Shown here: piece by piece, positions 1 to 11,314 of the stretch
How the letters are laid out: the number at the start of each line of letters is the position of its first letter
Position numbering within the stretch: the first letter of the stretch is position 1
Assembly: GCA_027574665.1 (NCBI GenBank)
Contig: CM050651.1
Span: forward strand, 6,759,501-6,823,500
DNA from: Rhynochetos jubatus
Lineage: Eukaryota; Chordata; Aves; Eurypygiformes; Rhynochetidae
Reading direction: 5' to 3'
Length of the DNA: 64,000 nt
Notes under the pieces: generated by a model
Seen by the model: the letters and a program-made list of their open reading frames with translations, nothing else
Database searches by the model: none
What the model was told of the DNA's origin: nothing
Made by a program: the position numbers and the translations under genes

Positions 1-1391
1 AGGAGGTGGTAAAAGAAAGCCGTGCGGGGCAAAGGAAGGAATCTCACCTCTGCATTAAACATCTGACTCTAAAGATTAGGAGCCAAAACGGTAAAAGATG
101 AGCTCACAGTAGTCTTCTCCTACGGACACAGTACAGATCCAAACCAGCACTGTCAAGACTTTAGCTTGTACTTAATATTCATGAGTCAAAACTTCAGACA
201 GCTTACACATCTCCTGTGAGAGATATATGTATTGCAGAGAGATAAGACAGATGCATAGTTGGGCCAAGTTCTGTTGAGGCCCACTTTGTCTCTAGTTGGT
301 CTACTCACATGAGCAAGGGAAAAAAAAATGACATGCATATGTAAATCTATACCACTTACAAACTGCCTAAGTGCAGTATTTTTAACTCACACGGCTTACG
401 TATGGGACCACAGAGGAACAGTTGTGTCTAATCCACATACGTCATGTTTGGCAACATGGCACCCAACTGCTTCACGCTGTGCACAGAAAATAAAACTGAT
501 GCTCTGGCTTTCTCTTCCTTCTCCTTACCTACAAGCACCGAATTTTGGTGTGTCTGGATCAGGGAGGTCGAAAAGACTAAACTCAGGTTTTACGTTATTT
601 CCTTTTACCCTGAAGATGAGGGTTACAGCTACCAGGATTGCTTGTGGGAGTGATTCACAAGCCATACTGCAAAGGTGTGCTCACTCCTGTGCTCACAACC
701 CTCATTCTTCTGGTTTATAGTTTCTTTGTTTTACTGAAACATAGTTGTGAGAGGTCGCTAACTGGGTGTGTGAGCCAGTCCCAGTAAGTAGGAGCTGTGC
801 CATTAAGGGATGAGGATGGAGAGGGATGAAAAGGAATCTTTAGAGCTGAACTGTAACATGCTATCAAACAGGGTGCTTGCAACAGAGACTAGTGTAGTCT
901 TTTTAATGACAAAACTGGAGGAGTAGAGATTATAATATTCGTTTTATCTGTGGGTAGGCAGGGGCATACAAAGGTTAAATCACTTGCATAAGTCACATGT
1001 TAAGTCAGCATTAAACCCAAGAATAGAAACCTAAAGTCATGCCTCTCAGTCCAAGGTTTCTAATGATTAAACTGTACCCTCTCCTTTGGCCTGGTCTGTA
1101 GCACCTAATGCAGTACAAAGTATACCTCCATGCCATGCTGCACACAGACAGCCTGAAATATTTTTTGCAAGTCACACACAATCATTGCACAGATATGCAA
1201 CCGCTGACACTGTATATTCATCTGAAAGGGAGGTGGGAACAGGTATGCCCAACAGGTAAAATTTACTAAATTCCAAAATCTAAAAGCTACTCAAATCAAG
1301 TGTTTCCAAATTACACTAATTGAAAAGCGGAAGCTGACAGGAAACTAGTAGAACAAGAACCTCAGGGGAACAAGAAGAAGCAGGCAGTTAC
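1..1391. other. Unique noncoding sequence, no gene seen
   Basis: AT-rich single-copy-looking DNA. The longest open frame here (about 130 codons near 328-720, plus strand) has no recognisable domain, no coding-like composition and no convincing flanking splice signals, so I treat it as chance. No tRNA, hairpin cluster or known repeat is visible. Confidence 0.6.
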
Positions 1392-1499
1392 CTTGCAGGT
1401 CTGCAAGTGAAGCGGGATGGAAGCTGATGCATCACCTTTCAGGTAAACAACACAATTCTGTACATGATGAGAGAAGTAATTAGCAGCCAAGGTAGTGCC
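1392..1499 (-). CDS. Candidate internal exon, 36 codons, unknown protein
   Basis: On the minus strand, a pyrimidine-rich stretch ending in CTCAG (just above 1499) is followed by exactly 108 bases open in one frame only, then by AAG/GTAACT at the other edge. Both boundaries fall in phase 0, so the exon would be symmetric. The translation starts GTTLAANYFSHHVQ and ends PLHLQTCK. I recognise no family. Seen: splice-like signals and the open frame. Inferred: that it is an exon. A 36-codon frame with splice-like flanks can occur by chance in DNA of this composition, so the call is tentative. Confidence 0.22.
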
Positions 1500-4400
1500 C
1501 TGAGTACAGGAAGAATGGATTGTGAAAACCCCAGGCAAGTGAGAGTTGAGCAGCAACAGATCAAATCTCAGTTGAAGTATATACACGTGCCTATCTGGCA
1601 GCTCATCAAGCAACATTACACTGGCGGATCTAAATGAACTGCAATATTAAATTGTGTTTGTGCAGGCAGAAATCATGTAGCGAAAGAAAGGTGCTGTGAC
1701 AAGACTCATAGAAGAGTTCAAAAGAATCTGATTACAGATTTTCTGATTGCAGAGTGCATCCTGATAACGGGTTGCTAAAAGTGGAGTAGTGGTACCAGTT
1801 TACTGGGGAAGCACAACAAAAATCAGTCTCTTTTTTCAGTAATAACCTAGTGCCAAAATGACTTAAAAAAAAAAAGGCAACTTCAAGTCTGAATCCTTAG
1901 AAGTCGGAAAAAGATTAAACTTAAAAAAAGATCAGTTGTTTAAATTGCTCCAAGCAGCTTGTGGTAACATTTCTGGAAAGAGCAGAAACCTTGGAAGTAA
2001 AGTCCCATGGGGCCCTTTTGGGTTCCACTCACTACTTCATGGAATTGCCCTAGAGTTGCTTCTATTTGTGGTCTCTCCAGGGACAGCCTCTTCCAAATGT
2101 GATGACTCACAGTTCATTGAATTTAAAGCTGTTTCCAGACCGTGAAACTGAGGTCTGCCACAAAGGCCAAGGGATCATACACCCTCCATGGCAGAAAACA
2201 GCCCTAGGACAGCTATGCCTACGTTACAGTGCAGAGGAGATGCTCTTTACCCTCACTAGGTATAGCTCCCTCTCCTCAATTTACCAGCTTATTAATTTCC
2301 ATGCTCAAAATCCACCTGGGGGTTGTGTCGATCATAATTTTGACAAAGGGCAGTTTTTCTCCTTAAATTGTTAGAGGTCCACTGGTTTCAGTTGAAGCTA
2401 TCCTTAAAGCTTCTTCAAATATTAGGAACTTTATCTCAGTAGTACACAGATGTAAGGGAACCAAGGGTGTGAAGAAGCCATCACTTCTAAAGAGAGAAAA
2501 ATGCTAGTCAAACAAATAGGCAGCTCTTGTTTACTTCAGCTGTTTTACTTTACCAACTATATATTTTAGAAATTAAGTTGTTCAGTGTTTAACACACAGG
2601 AAGAATGATTGAGAAAACTAAATTAAATGTCTTTTTCTTGTGGAAATATTGATTGCTGAGCTTTTCTGCAATTTCACTGCACAAGTAAGCACAAAAAAAA
2701 AACCAGTTTAGAAAGTTTTAATCAGCATAGATGTAATAAAAGCTGTCTGGTGTACTTCCATTTCACCATTATATATATTCAGAGGTTCGACGCTACCAAA
2801 CAGGACTCAAGAGCAAGAGGCTCAGAATATCCAGCACAAATACCTCTACGCAGCAGTGGAAGTCGAGCCCTCCTCTAACCTTCCTCCTTCCAAAAAAAGG
2901 GCGGGGGTTATTGGGATAAACAGGGCAGTTTATCCCATATATCGATGGGCCACACAACCTTGCAGCACATGGCCATAGCTGACTGTCTCTCTATCTGGCT
3001 AGCATTAATACATACCCAAAACAACACAGTCCACACTGGTTTGCTTCCGCTTAGCTGAGAGCTTATCAGAAATACACACCCAGTAAAAAAATTCACAAAC
3101 AGAAGCCTCAATACCCTTATCAGGTACAGAATTATCATCTGTTTTGCAAATAAGACATTGAGACATAATGGCAAAGAGATACAAATGAAAACTGCCCCTA
3201 GCAAAGGGGAGACTCAATCTCATGATTCAGCCCTAACGTATTACAATAGCATAATCCTTCGGTGCTGTTTGAAACACACACAGTACAAAAGGACAACTAG
3301 CCTTAACACTGCAGGCGCACACCGGATGTGTCTAACCCCAGGTTTCTGCTTCAGAGCCTAGGAGAGCCATGAGAGTGATAGGAGGTGGGAAAGTCTTTGC
3401 ACATAAAGATGTTCAGAGGCAGAACCCTGACCAGCTGCACAGTAAATCTTCAGTGCACATAATGCAAGCACTCAAGATGTAAACAGCCTTTGAGTCATTT
3501 CATACATTTATAACAGTAATTCTGAAGCTACTTTTTTTTTAAAATGAACAAAAGAGTTTATTGCTTATTTAGAAATTACAGCTTCTTTGCTGCTGCTCAA
3601 AGCAGAGGCTGCCGCAGATATACTTAACTAAGCACACAGTGAAGAATGAAGAAAACTTGGAAATCGAATCATTACTCTGGCTCCTGTGAACTTTGCTTCA
3701 CTAAGCAAAAAAACCTGCAGCAAACAAAATAGTCTCTGACCTTCCAGAACAACATTTAAAAAAAAGTCTGATCTGCTTATGTGGGCAGATTTTGGCACAG
3801 GGTAAACATCTATGTTTGCTCCTCAAATTGCACAAGTCAGAAAAGAATCTCTCTTTTATCCAGGGCATGCTTTTAAACCGTCACGCGTTTACGTTTCTTT
3901 GACAATCTGAGGCAGGTTACTTTCTTCACATGGAAGCGCGAGTACTGGGGCAAAGTAAATGTGCCAACTGCCTGTGATCTGGTATCTCTGAAGGAGGAGC
4001 GGGCACATCCTGCATCCTTACGTAACTGCCAAAACCACAGCTCCAGCCTACATGGCTTCTCAAATATTCAGCCAACCATAGCAGCATCTCTGCCCTGGCC
4101 AAAGCTAAAGGTGAGCCCACAGTGTCTCAGATCTCTTCTGGGAAAGGGCCCAACTACTTAAGGGAGCCAGGCAGAGTCTTCAGCCACAGCACACAAAGGG
4201 AAAAAGAAAGTTTGCAGAAGATAAGTTCAGGAAAGAGCACCAGCCCCGTAGCAGACAGTCCCATGCCAGAGTACAACTTGTACTGGCACTCTGGGGTGGT
4301 GCTTGGGATCAATAGCGTCTGTAATAAAGCACATATTAACTGATAGGCTGGACAGATGCACAGAGGGAGTCAAGGGATTTTTCCTCTCCACACATGCTGG

Positions 4401-4617
4401 TGCTGGAGCCTAGAGCAATGATTTGGCTCTATCTTTACATGTTTCTCTCTATTTCATGCTTTTCCAAGAGCAGCTCCTGTGGATTCTTTGGAGTCCCCCA
4501 CTTTTTAAGGAAATTACGCATCTTTCATGACTGCCTTAACAAAATGCTGCAAGTATTGTGCACTCAGTAGTGCCTGGTATATGCCTCAGACATCCCAGTT
4601 AGCTAGCTTGTTTGCAG
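1500..4617. other. Unique noncoding sequence, no gene seen
   Basis: Nothing recognisable. There are A-rich runs near 1863-1874 and 2692-2702 and a T run near 3531-3540, all ordinary low-complexity. Short open frames on both strands around 2908-3361 and 3926-4343 overlap each other in several frames and show no domain or conserved motif. Confidence 0.55.
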
Positions 4618-4727
4618 GAGTTCGATTTCAGTGAAGGAAATCGGCAACAGCAAAAAGGTCCCAAACCTCGGGCAGCGTAATGACAGAGCGACCAAGGTCA
4701 CAGATTGCATAAGCCCTGTCATTTCAG
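4618..4727 (+). CDS. Weak candidate internal exon, 36 codons
   Basis: TTTGCAG precedes position 4618 and TTTCAG/GTGAGC follows 4727. One frame is open throughout, starting after one base and leaving one base over (start phase 2, end phase 1). The translation begins SSISVKEIGNSKK and has no recognised domain. The acceptor polypyrimidine tract is mediocre. Its leftover G would complete a GTG codon with the TG that opens the candidate exon at 7523, so the two are phase-compatible. That has a one-in-three chance of arising at random, so this is only a lead. Confidence 0.14.
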
Positions 4728-5382
4728 GTGAGCAGAATGAGTACTGAAAATGTGTACATCTGTCACGTACTGTCCCCAGTGAGGGAGCCCCATTCAGAAA
4801 GTGAGCTGGTTACCCTTCAGAATACAATTAACACCAGCTGGTTAAAGGTTTTAAACCCTTTTAAAGTTGCCAAAGATTACCCTGAATTCTATATTTTTCC
4901 ATGAAAAAATAGCAGTCCAGAAAATCAAGCTCCAACACACACACAAAATCCTTTTCTACTGCATACACACATGCATGCTTTGTTTTCACAAGTATCTCAA
5001 AGCCAGGAGATTTCCAAGGCCAGCTAAGGGAAGAAGACACTGACAGTTGTCTGACTTCAAAAATTCCTCCCATGTACCTACAGTTTGTAAGCAACCATTG
5101 AAATCAACAGCATGAACTGAAATTCTCTTTTCACTGGGGATGAGTGTTAACCCCTGGAGCTAGGGTTGTTCCTCAGCCTGCATTTTATAATTACAGAGAA
5201 TACTGTATCACCATTGCCATTCAAACCTCATGGTATTTTTTAATGAAATGATGTATCAAACACAACACACTGTACTCTGATTGAAGACCACCATCTCAAC
5301 CTGAACATCAAATGAGGAATTAGTTGACAGAGGGCTGAAAAGTTGCATGTCATTTCCAGTGTATGCATCAAATCATACTTAC
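4728..5382. other. Unique noncoding sequence, no gene seen
   Basis: AT-rich sequence with a short CA-rich patch near 4936-4972. No repeat family or gene is recognised. Confidence 0.55.
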
Positions 5383-5465
5383 CAAGGTGTGTGCTGCACA
5401 AACCCTGTTTCCACTTCATAGCACAGAAATAGACACATTGAACCCGGTGAAAATTTAGGCCAGGT
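5383..5465 (-). CDS. Weak candidate internal exon on the minus strand
   Basis: On the minus strand a T-rich tract ending in GCTCTCAG leads into 83 bases that end at CACCTTG/GTAAGT, a donor that matches the consensus well. Two frames are open, so the reading phase cannot be chosen from sequence alone; one contains the string MCLFLCYEVETGF and the other VYFCAMKWKQGL. Neither is recognised. The donor is the strongest part of the evidence; the segment could equally be a noncoding exon or chance. Confidence 0.17.
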
Positions 5466-5739
5466 CTGAGAGCATTAAGCACAAGTAAAGCAAAAAATGT
5501 GCTAGGTTACTGAGACTAGGTTCAAAGGACTTTGATGTCCAAGGCTAAAAATGTAGTTCAGCAAATTCTTGTTCATTTGTCTGGCTCCGGAACAGTCTAA
5601 ACTTACTCAGTACCTCGCTGCATGATTGCAACATTCCTTGAAGATCTGCAGCTCTTCTTTTTTTGGCATGATCTGAACTGCTTCAGTTTGCTTAACGAGG
5701 TCATGGCTTCAGTCTCAGCCCAGTGAAGCCAGATGCGAT

Positions 5740-5900
5740 GGTCTGGGGCTACCTATTGGTTAGGCGCTTCCACTTTCTCCAAGCTGAATTTCGCAACACC
5801 GCCGCAGAGCCAAAGGGCCTGCTCGTCCTCCTCCCGCTTCATGACTCGTGTGTGCTCTGTTGCACAATGACTCAGCTTTAATAAAAGGGATGGAGAACAG
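5740..5900 (+). promoter_or_regulatory. Cluster of promoter/enhancer-type sites (CCAAT, C/EBP, ARE/AP-1, TATA-like)
   Basis: A short stretch with more G+C and CpG than its surroundings (about 5762-5848) carries an inverted CCAAT box (ATTGGTT, 5755-5761), ATGACTCG (5841-5848), a C/EBP-type site TTGCACAAT (5860-5868) and, sharing its last T, TGACTCAGC (5868-5876), which fits both AP-1 and the NRF2/small-Maf antioxidant response core TGACnnnGC. A TATA-like TAATAAAAGG follows at 5879-5888. The spacing suits a small plus-strand promoter or an enhancer. Motif presence is seen; activity is inference. It is not a CpG island. Confidence 0.3.
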
Positions 5901-7522
5901 ACATCTCAGCCCAAGTTTTGGGGTAAATCATTATGTCGTCGTACGTACTAATTCTGTTCTGACTATACTACTTTTTAAAAACTGTAGGAAAAAGCGTTTA
6001 ATGCTTGACTCATTTTTTAAAATGATACTAGTATTTTAGGTCTGAGGCTTGCATAAGAATTTTGCTGGATATGCCACAGACGTAGGACACCAACTAAAAT
6101 ACCTTAACTGTTTTGTATTTTAAACCCTATTAATAATACCAGTACATTCAGCTTACAGTCCCCTGTTGAGAAATCATTTTGTACCACATCCAGGACAATC
6201 TCCTGCCTATGTAGGCCACAGATTGCAAAAATAAACAAATAATACTTTTTCTTAGAGACTAAGTTCCTAAGTATGTTACACTGCTTAACAGTGACAACAA
6301 ACCACATGAATTTTCTCAAGGGGAAAAAACCCCAACACTTTTTTCTTTTTTTTTGCAAGAATTTTTGCAAGAAACAAGTGATGCTGCATTTTTTTTTCTT
6401 TGCACTAAGGTTACATCACTTATCTCTTGGGTACAGATGACACTAATAACCATGTGTTTGGACTCCAGCTAAATTATCAGTTTCCTTTCAGAATTTGAGG
6501 GAAGAAAACCAGCAAGAATTCTGTGTAAGAAAGTAGGAAGGCTTGGTCTTCAGACTAATTTTGAAAATCTTTCAGTTTAGCTTCTGAATTTTGTTCTACA
6601 GGTTCTCATATACAAAAATTTATCGTTTGCGCATGCAGACTCAGTAGCTGCGTATGCAGCTACCCAGACTGCGCACAATGTGGGCACAGCACCTACACAC
6701 ACTAACACTGTCTCTGGCCAAGTTCTAGCTATTCAGCCCAAGCATTTTAAATGATCTCCACCCCCTAGGAAACCACTCTGCCTTTGTTGAAGATACTTAT
6801 TTTAACCCTGAAGTCTCTGGTCCTCATGAGTAGCATTGTCTTTTCCAGTGACATTACACAGAAGTGTGCCTACCCAAACCTTTCTAAATCAAGTTCTGAA
6901 GAGGACAACTTAATCCCTTGACTCTCATAAAATGCATCGCACTTTAAGAATGCTCTCATGTAGTAGCTGTGTAAAAGACCTGAGAAAGATCAGGTAGATA
7001 AGGCTTCCAAAAAAAGGGTAATTTTGTTAACTGCTGATATTTCAGCCGAATCCTCCAGGTCTCTACGAACAGCTTCTAAAGCTGAAAGAGTATCTACCCA
7101 TAACACAGGGTCCTGCCCACCAGGATTCAGCTGAACATGTAGGGCTTACTCATGATCAGAAATTCACAGCCAAACACAGGTAGTACCAAGAACACTTGAA
7201 GATTTCTGCAGCAAAATGTAATGACTTCATTTAATAAGCAAACATGATGAGCTCCACAAACGACTGCTGAGGCATTAGAGATCATTAGTCCCACAGAGAA
7301 AGCACGAACATCCTGCGGTATCAAATTGTTTATCACTAATTTACAGAGACTGAATCCACAAATACATTTCTACCGCTTTGTAGTTGCTTAATTAATTACA
7401 TATATTAAGCCAATTAAACAGAAGGATGCAGCAAGTACGCCCAGGGCAACCAATGGCTATGTCACCAGCAATTCGCTGCTTTTCCATTCAGAGAAGTCCT
7501 CCCAGTTTTCTTTCTCTTTTAG
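5901..7522. other. Unique noncoding sequence, no gene seen
   Basis: AT-rich sequence with A/T runs near 6339-6355 and 6390-6402 and nothing recognisable as gene or repeat. If the 5.8 kb site cluster is a promoter and 7523-7721 is an exon, this would include a first exon and first intron, but I cannot define a first exon convincingly. Confidence 0.5.
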
Positions 7523-7721
7523 TGGCAGAGGATTATAAAAGGATGGAAGCCAGGATCTCACTAGCACTGCAGAAATCAAGAGAGATCTCTACTGCATTGA
7601 GATTAGCGAGAGAACGCCAAGAGAGGAACTTCATTAACACGTGCATGAGTGAACAAGCAACCCAAACGTTGGGGAATCTTCAGATCACTATTGGAACATC
7701 CCACTGCAGGTGTTCATTATG
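7523..7721 (+). CDS. Best candidate protein-coding exon: short coiled-coil-like segment, family unknown
   Basis: The tract CAGTTTTCTTTCTCTTTTAG immediately before 7523 is a strong acceptor, and ATG/GTAAGA at 7719-7727 is a strong donor (a weaker one, CTGCAG/GTGTTC, lies at 7709/7710). Between them 65 codons are open, starting with the last two bases of a codon and ending with the first two of another (phases 1 and 2). The translation opens AEDYKRMEARISLALQKS and continues rich in Arg, Glu, Leu and Gln with heptad-like spacing, ending in a Thr/Ser/Cys-containing tail. The composition is more protein-like than other open frames here and suggests a helix or coiled coil. I do not recognise the protein. 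Without homology this remains a prediction. Confidence 0.35.
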
Positions 7722-10700
7722 GTAAGACCAGAATCAGGCCACAGATTGCAACAAAGCACATAGGTATTTGCAAGTTCATTCTAAATTTCATCATGTGGAG
7801 TCTTCTGGAAAAGTATCATTTATAAAAACTAACCTTTAAATAGTTGAATTGGTTTAATATATCAGATTAATGCTAACTACTGTAGTACTTACTGATTTAT
7901 ATATTGATATCTATATAAAATGTTGTTAGAGGCAATTATAAGCTTGTAGTTAATAACCTCTCGGATAAAGCTGTTCTGCTAATTCATTGTCCTCTTTTCT
8001 TGTATAAAACAATGCAAAAGAAAAAAATCAATGCTCAGATCTCAAGTGGTTAAAAAAATAGAATGTTATTTTGCTTTCAATCCAATAAAAAATGACAACA
8101 ACAAAAGTTTTATCTAATATTTTCAATACCATACATACAGGCTGCTATGAATAAAGTTAACTGCCTACCAGGAAGACCCAGTACCTCCATGAACACTGTT
8201 TTACTCACATTCAGGCTAAGAAGCATCAACTGGACGATTATCATATGTAGAATTAGACCACTTCCTAAGTTTTTGTCAGACTGGGTGCCGATGTGCCCCA
8301 AGCAATTACCAATTTACGTGGGTTTTTTTTAAGAAATTAATATATTGATGATTTTAACTTAATTGTTTAGGAAATAGTCCTCCTTTTGATATTATTCCTT
8401 AACACATGTTCAGTCCTTGCACCATGTTATCCCTATTGTGTATACATACGTATTTTTGGTCACACAGACAACAGAACCTATACATGAAATATCACCAGTC
8501 AGTTTATTTAACATGTATGCCCATTTTTGTTAATTTAAAAAATACAGATTTCTCCAGATAATTTGAAATAATCTTATAAAAATAATTCTCATATTTGTGG
8601 AACTCTATTTGAATTCTGAAAATAAAATACTATTGGCATTCATTTTTCCTGTACTACAAGAGTACAGGACATTTGAGCATCACGTCAAGGGAGCATCACT
8701 GTCTCGTACAAATAAAAAATTAAAAAAAAAAGAAAAAGGAAAAAAACTCCCCAAAAGCAACAAAAAAATAATTCCACACAAACCAGAAGGAAACATACAT
8801 AAAGAGCAATTCCACAGCTATTTTGTGGTAAATGATAAACCACAAAGTGTCTCTTAGTGGATGTGCAGAACGAATGATCCAGAGTTTGGAATGTCCTCAT
8901 TTCCTGACACTTTTTCCTTTTTGTCTATGTAAGAACTACTGACTGCTACATTTCATAGGGAGAAGCAAACTTATTCTTCACTGGTTTAGGTGCCTGACTT
9001 TGGAATGACTAATTCTTCTGTTCCAGTACTACAGTAGCAGTTCTGAAAGGAAAAAGACATAAAATATAAAAGTTGAGGGTTAATGCCTCTCACCATCTTT
9101 TTTACCCCAATTTTGGGACATAATTTTTAGAATCTCCTTGGAATACTCTGCGAGATGTTAGATTTGCCCCATGATATATGGGCAAAGAACTCCTTCCATA
9201 CTTGTTGATACCAGCCTTCATACTCTGAATTAAAGTTCAGATGACTGAAACAACTTAAATCCTAGACAGCTAAAAGGACAACACAACAGAAGCTGGTGAT
9301 GAGAACAGCAGAGCATGTTAACTCTTTCACTCCAGGTCCTCCAGACCCTTCTAGTGGTTTTACTTTAATGCCCCAGCCTACACCATGACTACACTAAACC
9401 TTTCTTGAATGAACAAAGTCCTCTGATAAACAGCAAGAACAGCATGAGCTAAAGAATTTCATTGATACAAACCACAGCAGTAACATTTTCAGGAGAAAAT
9501 TGCTCATTACATATACCAAGCTCCAACTGCCTAAGAAAACAGTCTGCAATTTGGTTTCTTACTTCAGAGCAGGAGCTGGCTATAGAAATTTTCCTGAAAA
9601 ATGCACTATGTTGAACCCGAAGTCTGATAAGGCATCCTTTCCTCTGAATAGGTAACTAAGGCATAACAGCATTTTACTAATATTCTAATCTACATGGTCA
9701 AAGTAAGTAGCACTTCTCAAAGAAATCACAGGCTAGATCTGGCTGCCAAAACACAAATTGTATGTTCCCTCAAAGGTCACTCTGCTTCATACAACGTAAA
9801 GTTTCCTCATCATAATTCTTCCATTAGTTGAGGAGAACCTACCTTGTGTCTTTCCTTTCATTTTAAGGCTTCTTACTTCCTCATGGCTGTTCTTTATGTT
9901 ATTTCCATTCCTGGCAGCTGTTCCCCACAACAGCTGCAACAGCAGCGAGAGACAGAAGTCACTTGGCTACTGTTGGCCACGCAGAAGCATCACACCGGTG
10001 GTCCCCCAGTTACTAAATGCAGCATGGTTAGTTGAGCAAGAGCACCCTCTTTCTGAAGCAAATTTTGTGCCAGGAGGCCTTGCACATTTTCACAGTGAGT
10101 GGGTATCCTGTGACTGAATGAGATTTGGACTTCTTCAAAGTCAGCCAGCTCGGTGTTATAAACACATCAGAGTCTGAAACAGCTGTCTAGACATTCATCA
10201 AGCTGTTGGGTTTCAGCCCTCCACATTCAGTCTTCGTGTCTCTAGGCTTGCTTGGACTGAACAGGCTTAAGTATTCTCCCTTTCTCTGGCATCTTTGGTA
10301 CATTTCCAGAGCGCTCACTGGCTCTTCTAGCAGTCACTCTCTTTCATGAGACTTCCTAGGCCAACTGCTGTTCCGAGCCAACCAATACTCAGCAAAGAAT
10401 ATCTATGAAAGAACTCAATTCTATTTCACTGTTAACCATCAGTAGAATTCCATCACGTACATCTGGTAACATCAGGATTAAACAGATGCTAAATATTAGC
10501 ATTTGCTTTAAAGACTAAGACACCAAACTACTGTGCTGGTGACCTGGATTTTTCAGTAGGCTTTATTAATGATGGTAAGGTCTAAACTGAGCTTGTAGGC
10601 TGTCACTTATTAGTATGCGATTCTGTTGAAAACAGCACTGAAATTATAACATTTAAGCCTGTTTTTAGGACTCACACCTTACTTTAAACACTTTTTGTAT

Positions 10701-11271
10701 GTGGCTGATGAGAATACAGCATAACTGTGGCTATGCTTTCATTAACAAGTGTGCAGCACAATCGGTGCAAGTCTAAAGAGCAAAATAGGTATTGCTGGAA
10801 ACCAAAAAGAGGTGTTTCTGGAGCTAGGGGTGTTTCTGGAGGGAAGCGAAATGCTTTATACTAGCTCTACCCCAGTCTCCTGTGCTGAATGACCATTAGC
10901 AGCTAAAGCAGTTTAAATATGCTCCTGTAGCCTGCCTCTGGTTTTGGTTTAAGCTAAAAGGAACTCCGTTTTTGTGTTCGCCAGGACATTTTGACAACAC
11001 AAATCAATGCAAACAAGGAAGGAAGATGGAAAGATTCATGTCACCAGGACATACCCTCTCTAAACTAGCACATATATGCACCCTGTGATGATCAGCAGAA
11101 ATACTTGAGGCAGAAACCATTTAATAATGAAGGACAGAGAAACAGCGTGTTTTCCATGAGGGTTCTGTTCTTAAAAGTTTTCCTGGTTTAATAACGTAGA
11201 CCTTCTCAGGAACGATACAAAGGCTGATAACTTTGCAGTAACCATTGAGGAAGGGCAAAAAGGTTACAGTC
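7722..11271. other. Unique noncoding sequence with A-rich and minor repeated segments
   Basis: AT-rich DNA. An A-rich, nearly T-free patch lies at about 8706-8772. A 13-base segment GGTGTTTCTGGAG occurs at 10811-10823 and again at 10829-10841 (period 18). Around 9840-10035 a pyrimidine-rich tract leads into a Gln-codon-rich open frame, but all three frames are open and no good donor follows, so I do not call an exon. Confidence 0.5.
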
Positions 11272-11314
11272 AAGATGTCTGTTCAGACATCTTAAGGTAT
11301 GAAAGTACCTTAAG
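11272..11314. other. Two adjoining perfect hairpins
   Basis: AAGATGTCTG at 11272-11281 pairs perfectly with CAGACATCTT at 11284-11293 across a two-base loop. Sharing three bases with it, CTTAAGGTA (11291-11299) pairs perfectly with TACCTTAAG (11306-11314) across the loop TGAAAG. The stems are 10 and 9 base pairs with no mismatch. Function is unknown; they could be cruciform-prone DNA or folds in a nascent transcript. No microRNA-length stem is present. Confidence 0.6.

Noticed and set aside
328-720. 130-codon plus-strand open frame
   Set aside because: No domain, no splice signals of quality, and overlapping open frames in other phases; expected by chance in 64 kb.
5890-5922. A first coding exon starting at an ATG with good context just after the promoter-like cluster
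   Set aside because: The ATG lies two bases after the TATA-like element, so a transcript driven by it would start downstream of the ATG; the phase also does not fit the next candidate exon.
9919-10016. Gln-codon-rich exon after a pyrimidine tract
   Set aside because: All three frames are open and the only nearby donors are GTGGTC or GTTAGT, too weak to choose.
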